Notes: generated by a model not told the origin, from the letters alone. Numbered from the stretch's first letter, positions 1 to 9,207 are shown. The stretch: DNA of 64,000 bases from Colwellia sp. PAMC 21821 (GCF_002077175.1 NZ_CP014943.1:4216001-4280000), one strand, 5' to 3'. Numbers and translations: made by a program.

Positions 1-743
1 GTATTGGCTCGGTGCCAGGAATTGGAGAAGATATTGCTGGGTGGGTAAGCTATAGCGCAGCTAAAAAAACATCAACTCCAGAAGAGCAAAAGAAATTTGG
101 GAAGGGATCAGAAGCTGCTATTGTTTCATCCGAGACAGCTAATAACGCGTGTGTAGGCGGTGCATTGATCCCGCTTCTAACTTTAGGAATACCTGGCAGT
201 CCGCCAGCAGCAATGCTATTGGGTGCTTTACTTTTACATGGTATTACCCCTGGGCCTACGGTTGAAATCGACCATCCTAATTTCTTGTTAGAGGTAACTG
301 CTATTCTTGTTTTGGCGTCTTTTGCCATGTGGGCAAATGGGATGTTGCTAGCAAAACAAGTGTTAAAACTATTACAGGTACCTCCGCCATTATTTATTCC
401 AGTGGTTGGTCTGCTATGTGTAATGGGTGCGTACTCTTTAGGTATTAATATTTTTAACCTTTACATTATGTTGCCCGTAGGAATTTGTGCCTATTTTTTA
501 AGTGAAATGAAGTTCCCTTTAGCACCGCTTGTGATTGGGTTAGTGCTAGGTAGTATGGCAGATGATAGCCTCAGACGCGCTTTAATGTTATCTGAGGGGT
601 CATTTTTACCTTTATTCGAACGACCTGTTGCCGTTCTTCTACTATTGATAATTTTGTCCTTTTGCTTAATTCAGGTTCCTTTGGTTCGACGAAGTGTAAA
701 GGCATTTATGAGCCGCTTTTTTAAAGGTATGAATAGTCAGTAA
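1..743 (+). CDS. Tripartite tricarboxylate transporter, large permease subunit (TctA family), 3' part only
   Basis: The reading frame is already open at base 3 and runs to the stop at 741-743, so the 5' half lies outside the window. The visible stretch carries the TctA hallmarks: a P-G-x-G-x-D-I-A-x-W motif at the left edge, the sequence ending in LLTLGIPGSPPAA, and then several long hydrophobic segments. TctA is the large membrane subunit of a secondary transporter that works with a small subunit (TctB) and a periplasmic binding protein (TctC), importing carboxylates or sugar acids. TctB and TctC would be expected upstream. The dehydrogenase and SMP-30-like genes 30 bases downstream on the same strand suggest the imported substrate is a sugar acid or lactone; that is inference. 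Confidence 0.85.
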   Translation, partial: IGSVPGIGEDIAGWVSYSAAKKTSTPEEQKKFGKGSEAAIVSSETANNACVGGALIPLLTLGIPGSPPAAMLLGALLLHGITPGPTVEIDHPNFLLEVTAILVLASFAMWANGMLLAKQVLKLLQVPPPLFIPVVGLLCVMGAYSLGINIFNLYIMLPVGICAYFLSEMKFPLAPLVIGLVLGSMADDSLRRALMLSEGSFLPLFERPVAVLLLLIILSFCLIQVPLVRRSVKAFMSRFFKGMNSQ

Positions 744-773
744 GCGATAAAAAAATTCAAGGTGTTTTAAATA

Positions 774-1832
774 ATGAATAATGTATTACGAGTAGCTTGT
801 TCTGGTACTGGGTATTTTAGTAAGTTTCACTACGAAGCTTGGAGTAGACTCGATAATGTCGAGCTTATCGGTGTCTGTAACCGAGATATAGAGAAAGCAA
901 AAAGTTTCGCAGAAACTTACAAGATCGAACATTATTATCAAAATTTAGAGCTGATGTTACTGGAACTTAAGCCAGATTTTTTGGATATTATTACCCCACC
1001 AGTAACACACCTTGACGCGGTGACTATAGCAGCCAAACTAGGAATAGATGTATGTTGTCAGAAACCATTTGGAGAGAACCTTGAACAGGCTCAGCAAATG
1101 GTAAAAATGGCAAAGAATGCAGGAATTAAATTAGTTATCCATGAAAACTTCCGCTTTATGCCCTGGATCCGAAAAGCTAAAGAGGAGCTTGACAGTGGGG
1201 TTTTAGGAGAGGTATTAAATGTTCAATTTAATCTTAGACCGGGCGATGGTCAAGGTAATGATGCTTATTTAGCACGGCAAGCTTATTTTCAAGATATGCC
1301 TAAGTTTTTAATCCACGAAACAGGTATACATATCGTTGATGTTTTCCGATATTTTTTCGGTGAACCATATTCTGTTTACGCTCAACTGCGTCGTTGTAAT
1401 CCTGTAATAAAAGGGGAAGACGCGGGGACAGTCATCTTTCAATTCGCTGAAAACTTGCAAGCTATTTTAGATGGTAATCGGCTATTAGATCATAATAGTT
1501 CGAATACACGCCGTACCATGGGGGAATGCCAAGTTGAAGGAACACAGGGTACGTTAAATATAGATGGTGAAGGGCGTATGTGGCTTAGAAAAATAGGAGA
1601 GCAAATCAATAATGAAATACATTACGACTGGCAAGATAAAAACTTTGGTGGTGATTGTGTTTACCAAACGATAAAGCATATTGTGCAGCACTACCATCAA
1701 GACACTCCGTTAGAAAATCAAGGGTTTGAATATTTACACAATATTTTAGTTGAACAGGCTATTTATCGCTCTAATGAACAGCGCATGTGTATTGATTTAG
1801 ATTTGCAGCCAAGTACTGAGGTAACACCATGA
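774..1832 (+). CDS. Gfo/Idh/MocA family NAD(P)-dependent oxidoreductase
   Basis: 352 residues, the usual length of the family. The N-terminal Rossmann fold begins with a G-T-G-Y-F dinucleotide-binding loop, and the E-K-P motif appears as Q96-K97-P98, keeping the lysine. The C-terminal half is the usual alpha/beta substrate domain. Such enzymes oxidise or reduce sugars, inositols or sugar acids in the cytoplasm; the substrate cannot be read from sequence. The start has an AAGGTG ribosome site about ten bases upstream. The stop overlaps the next start (ATGA at 1829-1832), so the two are co-translated. It is probably in one operon with the TctA gene, only 30 bases upstream. Confidence 0.87.
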   Translation: MNNVLRVACSGTGYFSKFHYEAWSRLDNVELIGVCNRDIEKAKSFAETYKIEHYYQNLELMLLELKPDFLDIITPPVTHLDAVTIAAKLGIDVCCQKPFGENLEQAQQMVKMAKNAGIKLVIHENFRFMPWIRKAKEELDSGVLGEVLNVQFNLRPGDGQGNDAYLARQAYFQDMPKFLIHETGIHIVDVFRYFFGEPYSVYAQLRRCNPVIKGEDAGTVIFQFAENLQAILDGNRLLDHNSSNTRRTMGECQVEGTQGTLNIDGEGRMWLRKIGEQINNEIHYDWQDKNFGGDCVYQTIKHIVQHYHQDTPLENQGFEYLHNILVEQAIYRSNEQRMCIDLDLQPSTEVTP

Positions 1833-2815
1833 GTAGTTTATCGATAAATGATGTGACGTTTGTAGGTTCTGAACTTGTTCGGCCTGAATGTGTACTAGCA
1901 ACGAAAGCAGGTAATTTATATGTCTCTGATTTTCGCGGCGGAGTTACAAAAATATCACCTGATGGACATATTCAATTTATGGGTGGTGAAGATGTGAAAG
2001 GGTTAGGTAAACTTAAACCCAACGGTATTTGTATGCTAGCCGACGGTAGTTTTTTGGTTGCTCACCTTGGAGATGATAGTGGTGGAATATACCGTGTCTA
2101 TCGAGATAACAAGATAGAAGCTTTTTTAACTGAAATAGAAGGGCAACCTCTACCTCCTACCAATTTTATTATGCTTGATCATCAAGAACGTCTTTGGATT
2201 ACTGTTTCTACACGTAAGTCTCCTAGGGCTAAAGGATACAATCGTGATGTTGCCGACGGTTTTATCGCCTTAGTAGATGCAGATGGGGCGCGAATTGTTG
2301 CTGATAACATTGGATACACTAATGAGGTCTATGTTACACCCGATGGAAAAACGCTTTATGCTAACGCGACGTTTGCTCGACAAACACTAGCTTTTGATAT
2401 TGACGAACAAAATAACCTCTGTAATAGGCGTATTGTGGCTCAGTATGAAAAAGGAATTTATCCAGATGGTCTGACGATGGATGAAAATGGAGATCTTTGG
2501 ATAACCAGTATTGTCAGTAATAGTATTTTAAAGGTTGTTCCAAAAACATCTCAAGTAGAGCTTATTGTTCAAGATGTTGAAGAAAATCATGTTGATTGGG
2601 TTGAAGATGCCTTTACTCGAGGAGAAATGAACAGTAGCCACCTTAGTACCTCAAAGAGTCTTGTTTTCAAGAATATTAGTTCGTTGGCATTTGGTGGTTT
2701 AAATCGACGCACTTTGTATCTTGGGTGTTTACTGGGGGAGTCAGTCGCTGTTTTAAATGGTACTGTGGCTGGAGTACCTCCAGCACATTGGAATTTTGAC
2801 TCGGACACTGAGTAA
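1829..2815 (+). CDS. SMP-30/gluconolactonase-like six-bladed beta-propeller protein
   Basis: 328 residues with repeated blade motifs of the type D-G-x-L-W/Y-V (for example GNLYVSD, GDLWITS, KTLYAN), typical of the SMP-30 / strictosidine-synthase-like beta-propellers. Members hydrolyse sugar lactones to acids in the cytoplasm. There is no signal peptide. It overlaps the preceding dehydrogenase by four bases, which fits a dehydrogenase-lactonase pair: the first oxidises a sugar to a lactone and the second opens it. A GAGGT ribosome site lies within the end of the upstream gene. The family name is well supported; the lactonase activity is inference. Confidence 0.8.
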   Translation: MSSLSINDVTFVGSELVRPECVLATKAGNLYVSDFRGGVTKISPDGHIQFMGGEDVKGLGKLKPNGICMLADGSFLVAHLGDDSGGIYRVYRDNKIEAFLTEIEGQPLPPTNFIMLDHQERLWITVSTRKSPRAKGYNRDVADGFIALVDADGARIVADNIGYTNEVYVTPDGKTLYANATFARQTLAFDIDEQNNLCNRRIVAQYEKGIYPDGLTMDENGDLWITSIVSNSILKVVPKTSQVELIVQDVEENHVDWVEDAFTRGEMNSSHLSTSKSLVFKNISSLAFGGLNRRTLYLGCLLGESVAVLNGTVAGVPPAHWNFDSDTE

Positions 2816-2839
2816 CTTATTTCTAAAAAGCTAAATTAG

Positions 2840-2871
2840 GCGTCTTGGTAGATAAGTAACCAGACGCTTTT
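2840..2871 (+). terminator. Rho-independent terminator after the TctA-dehydrogenase-SMP-30 operon
   Basis: GCGTCTTGGT pairs with ACCAGACGC (one bulged T) around a nine-base loop and is followed by TTTT. It lies 24 bases after the stop codon of the SMP-30-like gene. Confidence 0.7.
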
Positions 2872-3054
2872 GCTGTGAGGTTTCTTACTCGCTTTATCAT
2901 TCTACCTTCCTTAATCTCTATTTATTACTCTTAAATACCTGGCAGATTCAAGTCTGAAGTGCATAGCCTTTAATGTGTAATGTGAACCTTGATTAATAAT
3001 CCGATATAAAAATCTTTGTTTATTTGCACATTACTTGTGATGTAAAAGTCATAA

Positions 3055-3082
3055 CATTGCAGGTTTATAGTAACCTGCAATG
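3055..3082 (-). terminator. Perfect 11-bp inverted repeat, probable terminator of the minus-strand gene
   Basis: CATTGCAGGTT / AACCTGCAATG with a six-base loop sits 31 bases beyond the stop codon of the minus-strand gene. The run of T on the minus strand is weak (TTATGACTTTT), so termination is likely but not certain. Confidence 0.5.
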
Positions 3083-3112
3083 AGTCATGTTTTTCTGAGA
3101 AGAGTTAATTAT

Positions 3113-3946
3113 TTAGGGGGTTGTGTTGAATTTAGTAAAAAATTGGTCAACTGTGTCGACGCCTTTGATGTCTAAAATCGAGATTACTTCTGATAGATCT
3201 GAAAAGTCAGCTCCACCGTAGTGAATACTATCGTTCTGGTATCGTCCATTCACACCATTATATTTGCTACTAATGGCGTTAGCCATTGTCCATACTTGTG
3301 ATGACGGTAGATTGGCCGCTTCAAGTTTCTTCACAGAATAAGAGGTGTTATTATAACCTGGCGAGCCATTTTCTGCAGCATTTCCATCAGGAATTTTAAT
3401 ATAAGTCGTTTGAGCTTTAACAAAGGCTAGCGCATCTTTGCTGGTCTCTTTTTCATTCCAGGTACTATGTTGAACAACAATGAATTGCTCTTTAGTTATC
3501 GGGTTACCCATTTGAGCTAAATGGTTAAGTAAATCTTGAGTAAAATCACTTTGACCAGCTTCTGCAGCCCATACACGTCCACCTGATAAAATAGTTTTTT
3601 CAACTCGTTTTGATGTATCGGTAAGTGCCTTTTTACGTGCCATATGAGCATCGGTCCAATCGTTTTTGAACACTAAATCAAATAAAGAATTTGCAGGAAC
3701 ATATAAACCCGCTTGAATACCATAAGTTCCACTAACTGCAAAATAGTTAAGGTCTTTAAAAGGTTTAGCTTTTAAAATAAGATCTAGCGCGGCAATAGTA
3801 TGAATATCATCAACATCAGTTTTAAGGTCAAAATTTAACAAAAGTAAATCTTTAGCTTTATCAAATTTAGGTGTATCAGCAGCATGGCTTAATAGTGAGA
3901 ATAAAACAGAGGTAGTAAATAGAGTGAGTAAGTAAAGCTTCTTCAT
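3113..3946 (-). CDS. Secreted nucleoside-hydrolase-like protein of unknown substrate
   Basis: 277 residues beginning with a clear signal peptide (MKKLYLLTLFTTSVLFSLLS, cleavage near AHA-AD). The mature N-terminus has the pattern N-F-D-L-K-T-D-V-D-D-I-H-T-I-A-A, which resembles the calcium-binding DxDxxxDD signature of nucleoside hydrolases and the related DUF1593 proteins. The rest gives no firm family. In PULs such exported hydrolase-like proteins are thought to act on glycans, but no activity can be assigned here. Its upstream region carries a palindrome nearly identical to those in front of the TBDR at 6050, so both may be controlled by the GntR repressor encoded between them. Confidence 0.6.
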   Translation of the reverse strand: MKKLYLLTLFTTSVLFSLLSHAADTPKFDKAKDLLLLNFDLKTDVDDIHTIAALDLILKAKPFKDLNYFAVSGTYGIQAGLYVPANSLFDLVFKNDWTDAHMARKKALTDTSKRVEKTILSGGRVWAAEAGQSDFTQDLLNHLAQMGNPITKEQFIVVQHSTWNEKETSKDALAFVKAQTTYIKIPDGNAAENGSPGYNNTSYSVKKLEAANLPSSQVWTMANAISSKYNGVNGRYQNDSIHYGGADFSDLSEVISILDIKGVDTVDQFFTKFNTTP

Positions 3947-4106
3947 TTTTAAATTCCTTGAGGTAATGGGTTATGTATATTGTTATTAAGGCCATAAAAT
4001 GGAGAGCCTAAAAACCAATATGATTTTCTAAATCTGACTTACTCGGTTACTTTCGAGTTGAAACGGCCGAATAACTCAGTGAACATGTCGTTTTAATTAA
4101 ATAACG

Positions 4107-4122
4107 TTAATGTATACATTAA
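4107..4122. promoter_or_regulatory. Candidate GntR operator (perfect 16-bp palindrome)
   Basis: TTAATGTATACATTAA is a perfect palindrome about 160 bases upstream of the minus-strand secreted protein. Its TGTATACA core is typical of operators bound by FadR/FCD-type GntR repressors, and such a gene lies at 4878-5570. Near-copies occur at 5922-5937 and 5946-5960. Confidence 0.6.
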
Positions 4123-4219
4123 TAAGTTACCAGTAACATTGGTTTGAATCAACAGTTTATTCAGTAGATTGCTGTGAGTGGATAACACTGTTGATATAAA
4201 ATGTTAATGCCTGAGACCT

Positions 4220-4845
4220 ATGAATAAAAACAAAATAAAAATAGGCCCATTACAATACATTACTGATGTTGCTCGAATGCCGAAAGTAGCTTTAATGCAT
4301 AATATAAAGAATTCGAATATGGCTAAAGTATTTTCTCACATTCAAATTCAGTCAGTGCTAAGTAAACAAGACTAGATTCCTAGTGAGCGTAAAATCTTTT
4401 ATAAAAAGGTAAATGTTATGCGAGCGTTGTATTTTATCATCAATATTTAATTATATTTTTTGTGAAGCAATACGTAGTTGGCTGACCTAGCTATTAAGCC
4501 GTACGTATTTAAGCCCTTGTGTTTTATTCTTCGGATGTATGTATATTCGCTTATATTTGGAAATACTGGATAGTATTCTTAGCGCAGATACTAAAGGAGA
4601 TACCACTACTTTTAGCAATGACGATGTGATCATGAGAGTGTTAATTACCTGTAAGAAAATATTATTATTGTCCAATAATAATATTGCGGTTTTAGGGATA
4701 CATGGAACCGCTTTATTCTTCCAGGTGTTATTACGCCAAGATTTAAGGTTGGTTAAACCGCAGCAAAGGAACTACTGTCTGATATAAATAGGGTACAACT
4801 TATCGATGCGTGTATCGATCTGGATTTGAAATTATCGATGGAGAT
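4220..4845 (+). pseudogene. Decayed LacI-family repressor (gluconate-repressor GntR/IdnR type)
   Basis: Pieces of a LacI-family protein can be read in shifting frames. From the ATG at 4220 comes a degraded helix-turn-helix (LQYITDVARMPKV...), ended by a stop near 4373. From about 4560 to 4740 the effector domain reads SNDDVIMRVLITCKK, NNNIAVLGIHGTALF. After a frameshift it continues GVITPRFKVG-stop-TAAKELLS and ends IDLDLKLS. These match in order the C-terminal landmarks of gluconate-type LacI repressors (NDDLAxG, IAGFHG, VITPR, AAxxLL, DLGFxL). About 100 codons of the middle are missing. It probably once controlled the neighbouring genes. It is not a functional gene. The assignment is by eye. 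Confidence 0.6.
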
Positions 4846-4877
4846 AATATTTAAATACGTTGGTATAGACTCCTGTA

Positions 4878-5570
4878 TTATAAATTATCAAACCTATACT
4901 TTTCGATAATACTGAGTAGATTATGCTTACCCTTCTGGCGGTGTAAACTATGTATTTCGGCTGCTTTTTTCGCATCACCAGCTCGAATAGCCGCGACTAC
5001 TGCTTTATGATCATCGGTTGAATCTGTAGGCTTATCACGTAATGCAAGTGTGAAATAGCGAACTCGATGTGCCTGCCCCCAAAATTGAAGAACGACTTGT
5101 TTCAATCGAATGCTGCCGCATAAATCTAATAGACAAAGATGAAACTCTTCATCAGCTTCAGCCCACTCTTTTAGGTTGTCTTGTTGTAATGCTTTTTCCA
5201 TTTTTAATGTAGGAAGTTCAAGCTGTTTAATTTCTTGTTCCGTAATCGTTTTTTGCGCTACCTTTTCAGCTAGTATTTTAGCTGCTTGGGCTTCCAGCGC
5301 GGTAATTATGTCATAAATTTCGTTCATGTCTGCAGCTGAGATAGGATTAATAAATATTCCTCTTCTAGGCCTTATTGTTATCAAACCTTCTTTTTCAAGT
5401 TGTACACACGCTTCGCGAATGGGGGTACGGCTAATATTGAGTTTTTCTACCAATACTTTCTCTAGTATTTGCTCACCCGCTCGGAACTCATTGTCCAAAA
5501 TCAAAGCCCGAATTGTCTGATAGGCCTTTTCAGAAAGAGGCATAACACTGATTTTTTTTGGTTTATTCAT
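4878..5570 (-). CDS. GntR-family transcriptional regulator with FCD (FadR C-terminal) domain
   Basis: 230 residues. The N-terminal winged helix-turn-helix has the GntR pattern: LILDNEFRAGEQI, then LNISRTPIREACVQLEKEGL and the wing RPRRGIFI. The C-terminal half is an all-helical FCD domain (EIYDIITALEAQAAKIL, then DEEFH, then DDHKAVVAAIRAGD) that binds small carboxylates or sugar acids, often with a metal held by Asp and His. It is most likely a repressor released by an intermediate of the pathway encoded nearby. TGTATRCA palindromes lie in front of the divergent TBDR operon and of the secreted protein at 3113, which would form its regulon. No copy is seen at its own start. Confidence 0.88.
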   Translation of the reverse strand: MNKPKKISVMPLSEKAYQTIRALILDNEFRAGEQILEKVLVEKLNISRTPIREACVQLEKEGLITIRPRRGIFINPISAADMNEIYDIITALEAQAAKILAEKVAQKTITEQEIKQLELPTLKMEKALQQDNLKEWAEADEEFHLCLLDLCGSIRLKQVVLQFWGQAHRVRYFTLALRDKPTDSTDDHKAVVAAIRAGDAKKAAEIHSLHRQKGKHNLLSIIEKYRFDNL

Positions 5571-5899
5571 ACATGTCTTCTTTTACTAGATTCAGATGAT
5601 CATTTTAATTAGATAAGTAGCTATCTACTTAGAAATCCCAAGTGCATTAGCCTTACTTTCTACTTTCGTCATTTATTATATGGAAATTTACACAAAAAAT
5701 TAGAGCGTGTTTCATGATTTAATTCATCTTATCCTCATTAAACCCTGTATTACAAGGGTTTTGCGTACAGAACTGTTCTGTTAGTACCTTTGCATAATCA
5801 ATCCTTACCGTGCTCTCAAGGTAGGTTATTTATAGTATGTACTTATTTTACAAGATGTGTAATTTTTTATTACTTGTAATTAGTTGTTGATTTTTAGCG

Positions 5900-5928
5900 T
5901 TGACATGTTAGCTATTCAATATTAATGT
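5900..5928 (+). promoter_or_regulatory. Sigma-70 type promoter of the TBDR at 6050
   Basis: TTGACA (5900-5905) is a perfect -35 box. A 17-base spacer leads to TAATGT (5923-5928) as the -10 box. The -10 box lies inside the palindrome at 5922-5937, so a bound repressor would cover it. The leader would be about 115 bases. Confidence 0.6.
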
Positions 5929-5960
5929 ATGCATTAATTAATGAGTAATGTATGCATTAA
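5922..5960. promoter_or_regulatory. Two tandem candidate GntR operators
   Basis: TTAATGTATGCATTAA (5922-5937) and TAATGTATGCATTAA (5946-5960) differ by one central base from the palindrome at 4107-4122. Their centres are about 24 bases apart and they overlap the -10 box and start region of the TBDR promoter, as expected for a repressor site. Confidence 0.62.
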
Positions 5961-6049
5961 TTATAATATATACGCAATGGTGTGCAAGCTCTTTAGTCTA
6001 GTGTTACACATCATCCAATTAACAGTAATAAGATTAAAAGGCTTAAAAC

Positions 6050-9000
6050 ATGAATCCACATAATAAGTTTAAAAAGTCACTGTTGACAAAGAGCATATCG
6101 CTATTGCTAAGCTCATCAGTCATCATGCCGAGCATTGCACAAGAGACTCCAACCAAAGAAGGACTTGAAGTCATTTCAGTTACAGGGATCCGCGGTAGTT
6201 TATTTAACTCTATGAATCTTAAAAGAGATTCAGAAGGGGTAGTTGACGCTATTTCGTCGGAAGATATTGGTAAATTCCCCTCTACAAATTTAGCTGAATC
6301 ATTACAACGTATTCCTGGTGTATCTATCGACCGAGTAAATGGAGAAGGTTCACAGATCACCGTGCGTGGTTTTGGTGCCGACTTTAATCAGGTGACACTT
6401 AATGGTCGTACCATGCCCACTGCGAATGTGCCAATTGTTGGGGCAGGTAGTAGTGGCAGTGCGTCTGGTGCTTCAGGTCGAGCGTTTGATTTTTCAAATT
6501 TATCCTCTGATGGGGTACAGATACTTGAAGTATTTAAAACCGGTCGTGCCGATATTTCTTCTGGTGGTATTGGAGCAACCGTTAATGTTGTGACACGACG
6601 TCCTTTGGGCACTTCGGGTGTGCAAGGCTCAATAAGCGCCAAAGCAATACATGATACATCGGTGGATGGAGGAAGTAGTATTACTCCTGAAATTGGTGGC
6701 TCTTTTAGTTGGGCAAATGAAGAAAATACGTTTGGTATTGGATTTTTTGGTGGTATATCAAATCGAGATAGTGCAGCAGCAGGAGCTACATCATCATCAT
6801 GGAATGTTATCCCATACTCTGAGTTTCTAGGGCTAACTACCGAAGATACTATTATTACTAATGCACCGACTTCTTTAGACCAATACGTGACTTTACCAAG
6901 AGATAGCCGATACCAGTTTTCGGAATTTGAGCGCGAGCGTAGTAATGGTCAGTTAGTATTGCAGTTTGCCCCAAGTGAGAATTTGTCTCTGACAGCCGAT
7001 TACACTTTTGCTGTCAATAAAGGTGTGGAAGAAAAAGTAGAATTTTATAATTGGTTCAATCGTCCTTTTACTGAGGTGGTATTTGATGATAGTCCGGTTC
7101 CAAGTACTATTTTCATAAAAGAAAGAGCAATTAATAAAGGCGGCGGAATGCCTCAGGTTATGCGAGCAACCAAAGATGAGTTAAGTTCTTTTGGCTTCAA
7201 CGCAGAATACTATTTAAATGATTCACTTACGTTAACCTTTGATGGTCACTCTTCGAAGGCTGAAGTAACGCCTGATGCACCAATGGGATATACTGAATTT
7301 AACGTTGGTTTAGATCATAAATACGGTAACTCGTCGACAGATTCAGCATTTCAAGCAGTTGACTATAGTGGTGCAATTCCTGTACGTACAGTTGAGACCA
7401 TATCAGGATCGACAGTTATTCGTCCTGAAATAGTAGCAAGTCAAGTTGCTAGTATGCGTAAGGTCACACAAATTAACGAAATTGATCAATACGATTTTCG
7501 TGCTGACTGGGTTTTAGATGATGGAGCAAACCTAACGGTTGGTGCCAATTATCGGACTCAGAAGAATGTTGCCGATAGAACTGACTACCAACAAACTTTA
7601 GGAAATTGGGGGTCTGAAAACCCTGGAGACGTAGAAGATTTAGCTCCTGGTTCGCTTGAAACCTTTTGTTTATCTTGTAAATTTAATGATCACACAATAG
7701 GTGGTGGAACAACTTCTGTTGGCGGATCAACTAACAATCAAGTTTATGCTGTACGAGGAAATGCTGCGGATATTTTTTCTGCACTATCGCCAGCTTATGA
7801 AGCCGGATACTCAGGAGCATCTTCTAGACCTCTTCGCGTAACAGGTAGTGCTTATGATGTGATTGAAGAGGATGTTACATCTATCTTTATTCAGCTAACG
7901 AATGAATTTCAAATTGCTGGCTTAGACGCATATTTGAATGTAGGGCTTAGATACGAACAAACCGATGTTAATGCAACAACTGAATCATCTCCAACATCTG
8001 CCATTATTTGGCAAGGCGATAATGACTTTGCTAAGTCTTCGGCGGCATCGAGTTCGGGATTCTCTTCAGATTCATCATACAGCAATTTGTTACCAAACAT
8101 TGATCTTGCGATTGATCTAAATGATGAAATTAAAGTACGAGCGTCATACAGTAAAACACTTGCGAGAGCGACATATAACAATCTATACGCTAGTGACAAT
8201 GCAAATGCCCCTTCAGGTCCAACAGCATTAGGAAACGTGGTAACAGGCAGTAAAGGTAATCCAGGGTTAAAACCGTTAGAATCAGATAACTATGATGTGT
8301 CTGTAGAATGGTACTTCGATGAAACTAGTTATGTTTCAGCAGGCTTGTTTTCTAAGCGTGTAAGTAATTTTGTTGGTCGAGAAACGGTGAATGGTAACTT
8401 ATTTGGTTTACGCGATGCTACTTCTGGCGCACCGGGTACTCGTTCAGGTATGGCATTAGATATACTTGATAATTTAGGCGTGTTAGCAGACGAAATTAAC
8501 CTATTCGCGGCAACAGTATATGTTGACCAGTTAGGCAATATGGATGATGCGATGGCCATGTTTGTGGCGAATCAAGATGCTAATGGGAATATTGATGATG
8601 CTGAATACGACCGTCTTGAAGGCAGTTTTGAGATAGTACCAAACAGCGATGATCCGTTATTTAACTTTGCTTTGAATCAACCAATCAACAATGAATCAGC
8701 TAAAATTAATGGGCTAGAGCTTCAAGCTCAGCACTTTTTTGGTGAATCAGGATTTGGCGTTGTGGGCAGTTATACTGTAGTTAACGGAGATGTTGGGTAC
8801 AATATTTCTGGTGCTCCAAATATATCTCAATTTGCACTACAAGGTTTAAGTGATACGGCAAACGTCACCTTGATTTACGAAAAAGATGGTTGGTCAAGTC
8901 GCTTAGCTTATAATTGGAGAGATGAATTTCTTGCTTCAGCCAATGATGGCAGCGGATTTAACAATCCTGTCTTTGTCGAAGAATATGGCCAGTTAGATTT

Positions 9001-9160
9001 TAACGTTAGTTATTCGTTTAATGACCAATTAGCAGTATCTTTTGATGCAATCAATTTAAATGAAGAAAGCTCTAGATCGTTTTCGCGTTCGGAAACAGAT
9101 TTACACTTTATACGTGAAAATGCAGCGCGTTATTACGCAGGCATAAGATACAAGTTTTAA
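6050..9160 (+). CDS. TonB-dependent outer-membrane receptor (oligosaccharide/substrate uptake)
   Basis: 1036 residues. There is a signal peptide of about 30 residues (ending PSIAQ), a TonB-box-like segment EVISVTGIR, and a plug domain with the conserved run DIGKFP...NLAESLQRIPGVSI followed by GEGSQITVRGFG. A long beta-barrel ends in the C-terminal phenylalanine of YYAGIRYKF, the outer-membrane insertion signal. It belongs to the large marine TBDRs that import oligosaccharides using energy from TonB-ExbBD. Its cargo is unknown. It has its own promoter and a strong terminator (9170-9207), with the SapC-cupin-halogenase trio directly downstream, an arrangement common beside TBDRs in Alteromonadales. 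Control by the neighbouring GntR repressor is inferred from the operators. Confidence 0.93.
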   Translation: MNPHNKFKKSLLTKSISLLLSSSVIMPSIAQETPTKEGLEVISVTGIRGSLFNSMNLKRDSEGVVDAISSEDIGKFPSTNLAESLQRIPGVSIDRVNGEGSQITVRGFGADFNQVTLNGRTMPTANVPIVGAGSSGSASGASGRAFDFSNLSSDGVQILEVFKTGRADISSGGIGATVNVVTRRPLGTSGVQGSISAKAIHDTSVDGGSSITPEIGGSFSWANEENTFGIGFFGGISNRDSAAAGATSSSWNVIPYSEFLGLTTEDTIITNAPTSLDQYVTLPRDSRYQFSEFERERSNGQLVLQFAPSENLSLTADYTFAVNKGVEEKVEFYNWFNRPFTEVVFDDSPVPSTIFIKERAINKGGGMPQVMRATKDELSSFGFNAEYYLNDSLTLTFDGHSSKAEVTPDAPMGYTEFNVGLDHKYGNSSTDSAFQAVDYSGAIPVRTVETISGSTVIRPEIVASQVASMRKVTQINEIDQYDFRADWVLDDGANLTVGANYRTQKNVADRTDYQQTLGNWGSENPGDVEDLAPGSLETFCLSCKFNDHTIGGGTTSVGGSTNNQVYAVRGNAADIFSALSPAYEAGYSGASSRPLRVTGSAYDVIEEDVTSIFIQLTNEFQIAGLDAYLNVGLRYEQTDVNATTESSPTSAIIWQGDNDFAKSSAASSSGFSSDSSYSNLLPNIDLAIDLNDEIKVRASYSKTLARATYNNLYASDNANAPSGPTALGNVVTGSKGNPGLKPLESDNYDVSVEWYFDETSYVSAGLFSKRVSNFVGRETVNGNLFGLRDATSGAPGTRSGMALDILDNLGVLADEINLFAATVYVDQLGNMDDAMAMFVANQDANGNIDDAEYDRLEGSFEIVPNSDDPLFNFALNQPINNESAKINGLELQAQHFFGESGFGVVGSYTVVNGDVGYNISGAPNISQFALQGLSDTANVTLIYEKDGWSSRLAYNWRDEFLASANDGSGFNNPVFVEEYGQLDFNVSYSFNDQLAVSFDAINLNEESSRSFSRSETDLHFIRENAARYYAGIRYKF

Positions 9161-9169
9161 TAAAAGGTC

Positions 9170-9207
9170 AGTCAAACCGCTATTACTAGCGGTTTGACTA
9201 TTTTATT
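9170..9207 (+). terminator. Strong Rho-independent terminator after the TBDR
   Basis: AGTCAAACCGCTA pairs perfectly with TAGCGGTTTGACT (13 bp) around the loop TTAC and is followed by ATTTTATT. It separates the receptor from the downstream trio, which may depend on read-through or on its own promoter in 9208-9290. Confidence 0.85.

Larger units (their letters stand above)
5571..6049. other. 479-bp divergent intergenic region with TBDR promoter and operators
   Basis: No gene is visible. It separates the minus-strand GntR regulator from the plus-strand TBDR and contains the promoter and two palindromes listed separately. The remainder is AT-rich without recognisable structure. Confidence 0.7.

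Noticed and set aside
4539..4787. 82-codon open frame as a real small gene
   Set aside because: Its translation is the effector-domain fragment of the decayed LacI repressor; no ribosome site fits.
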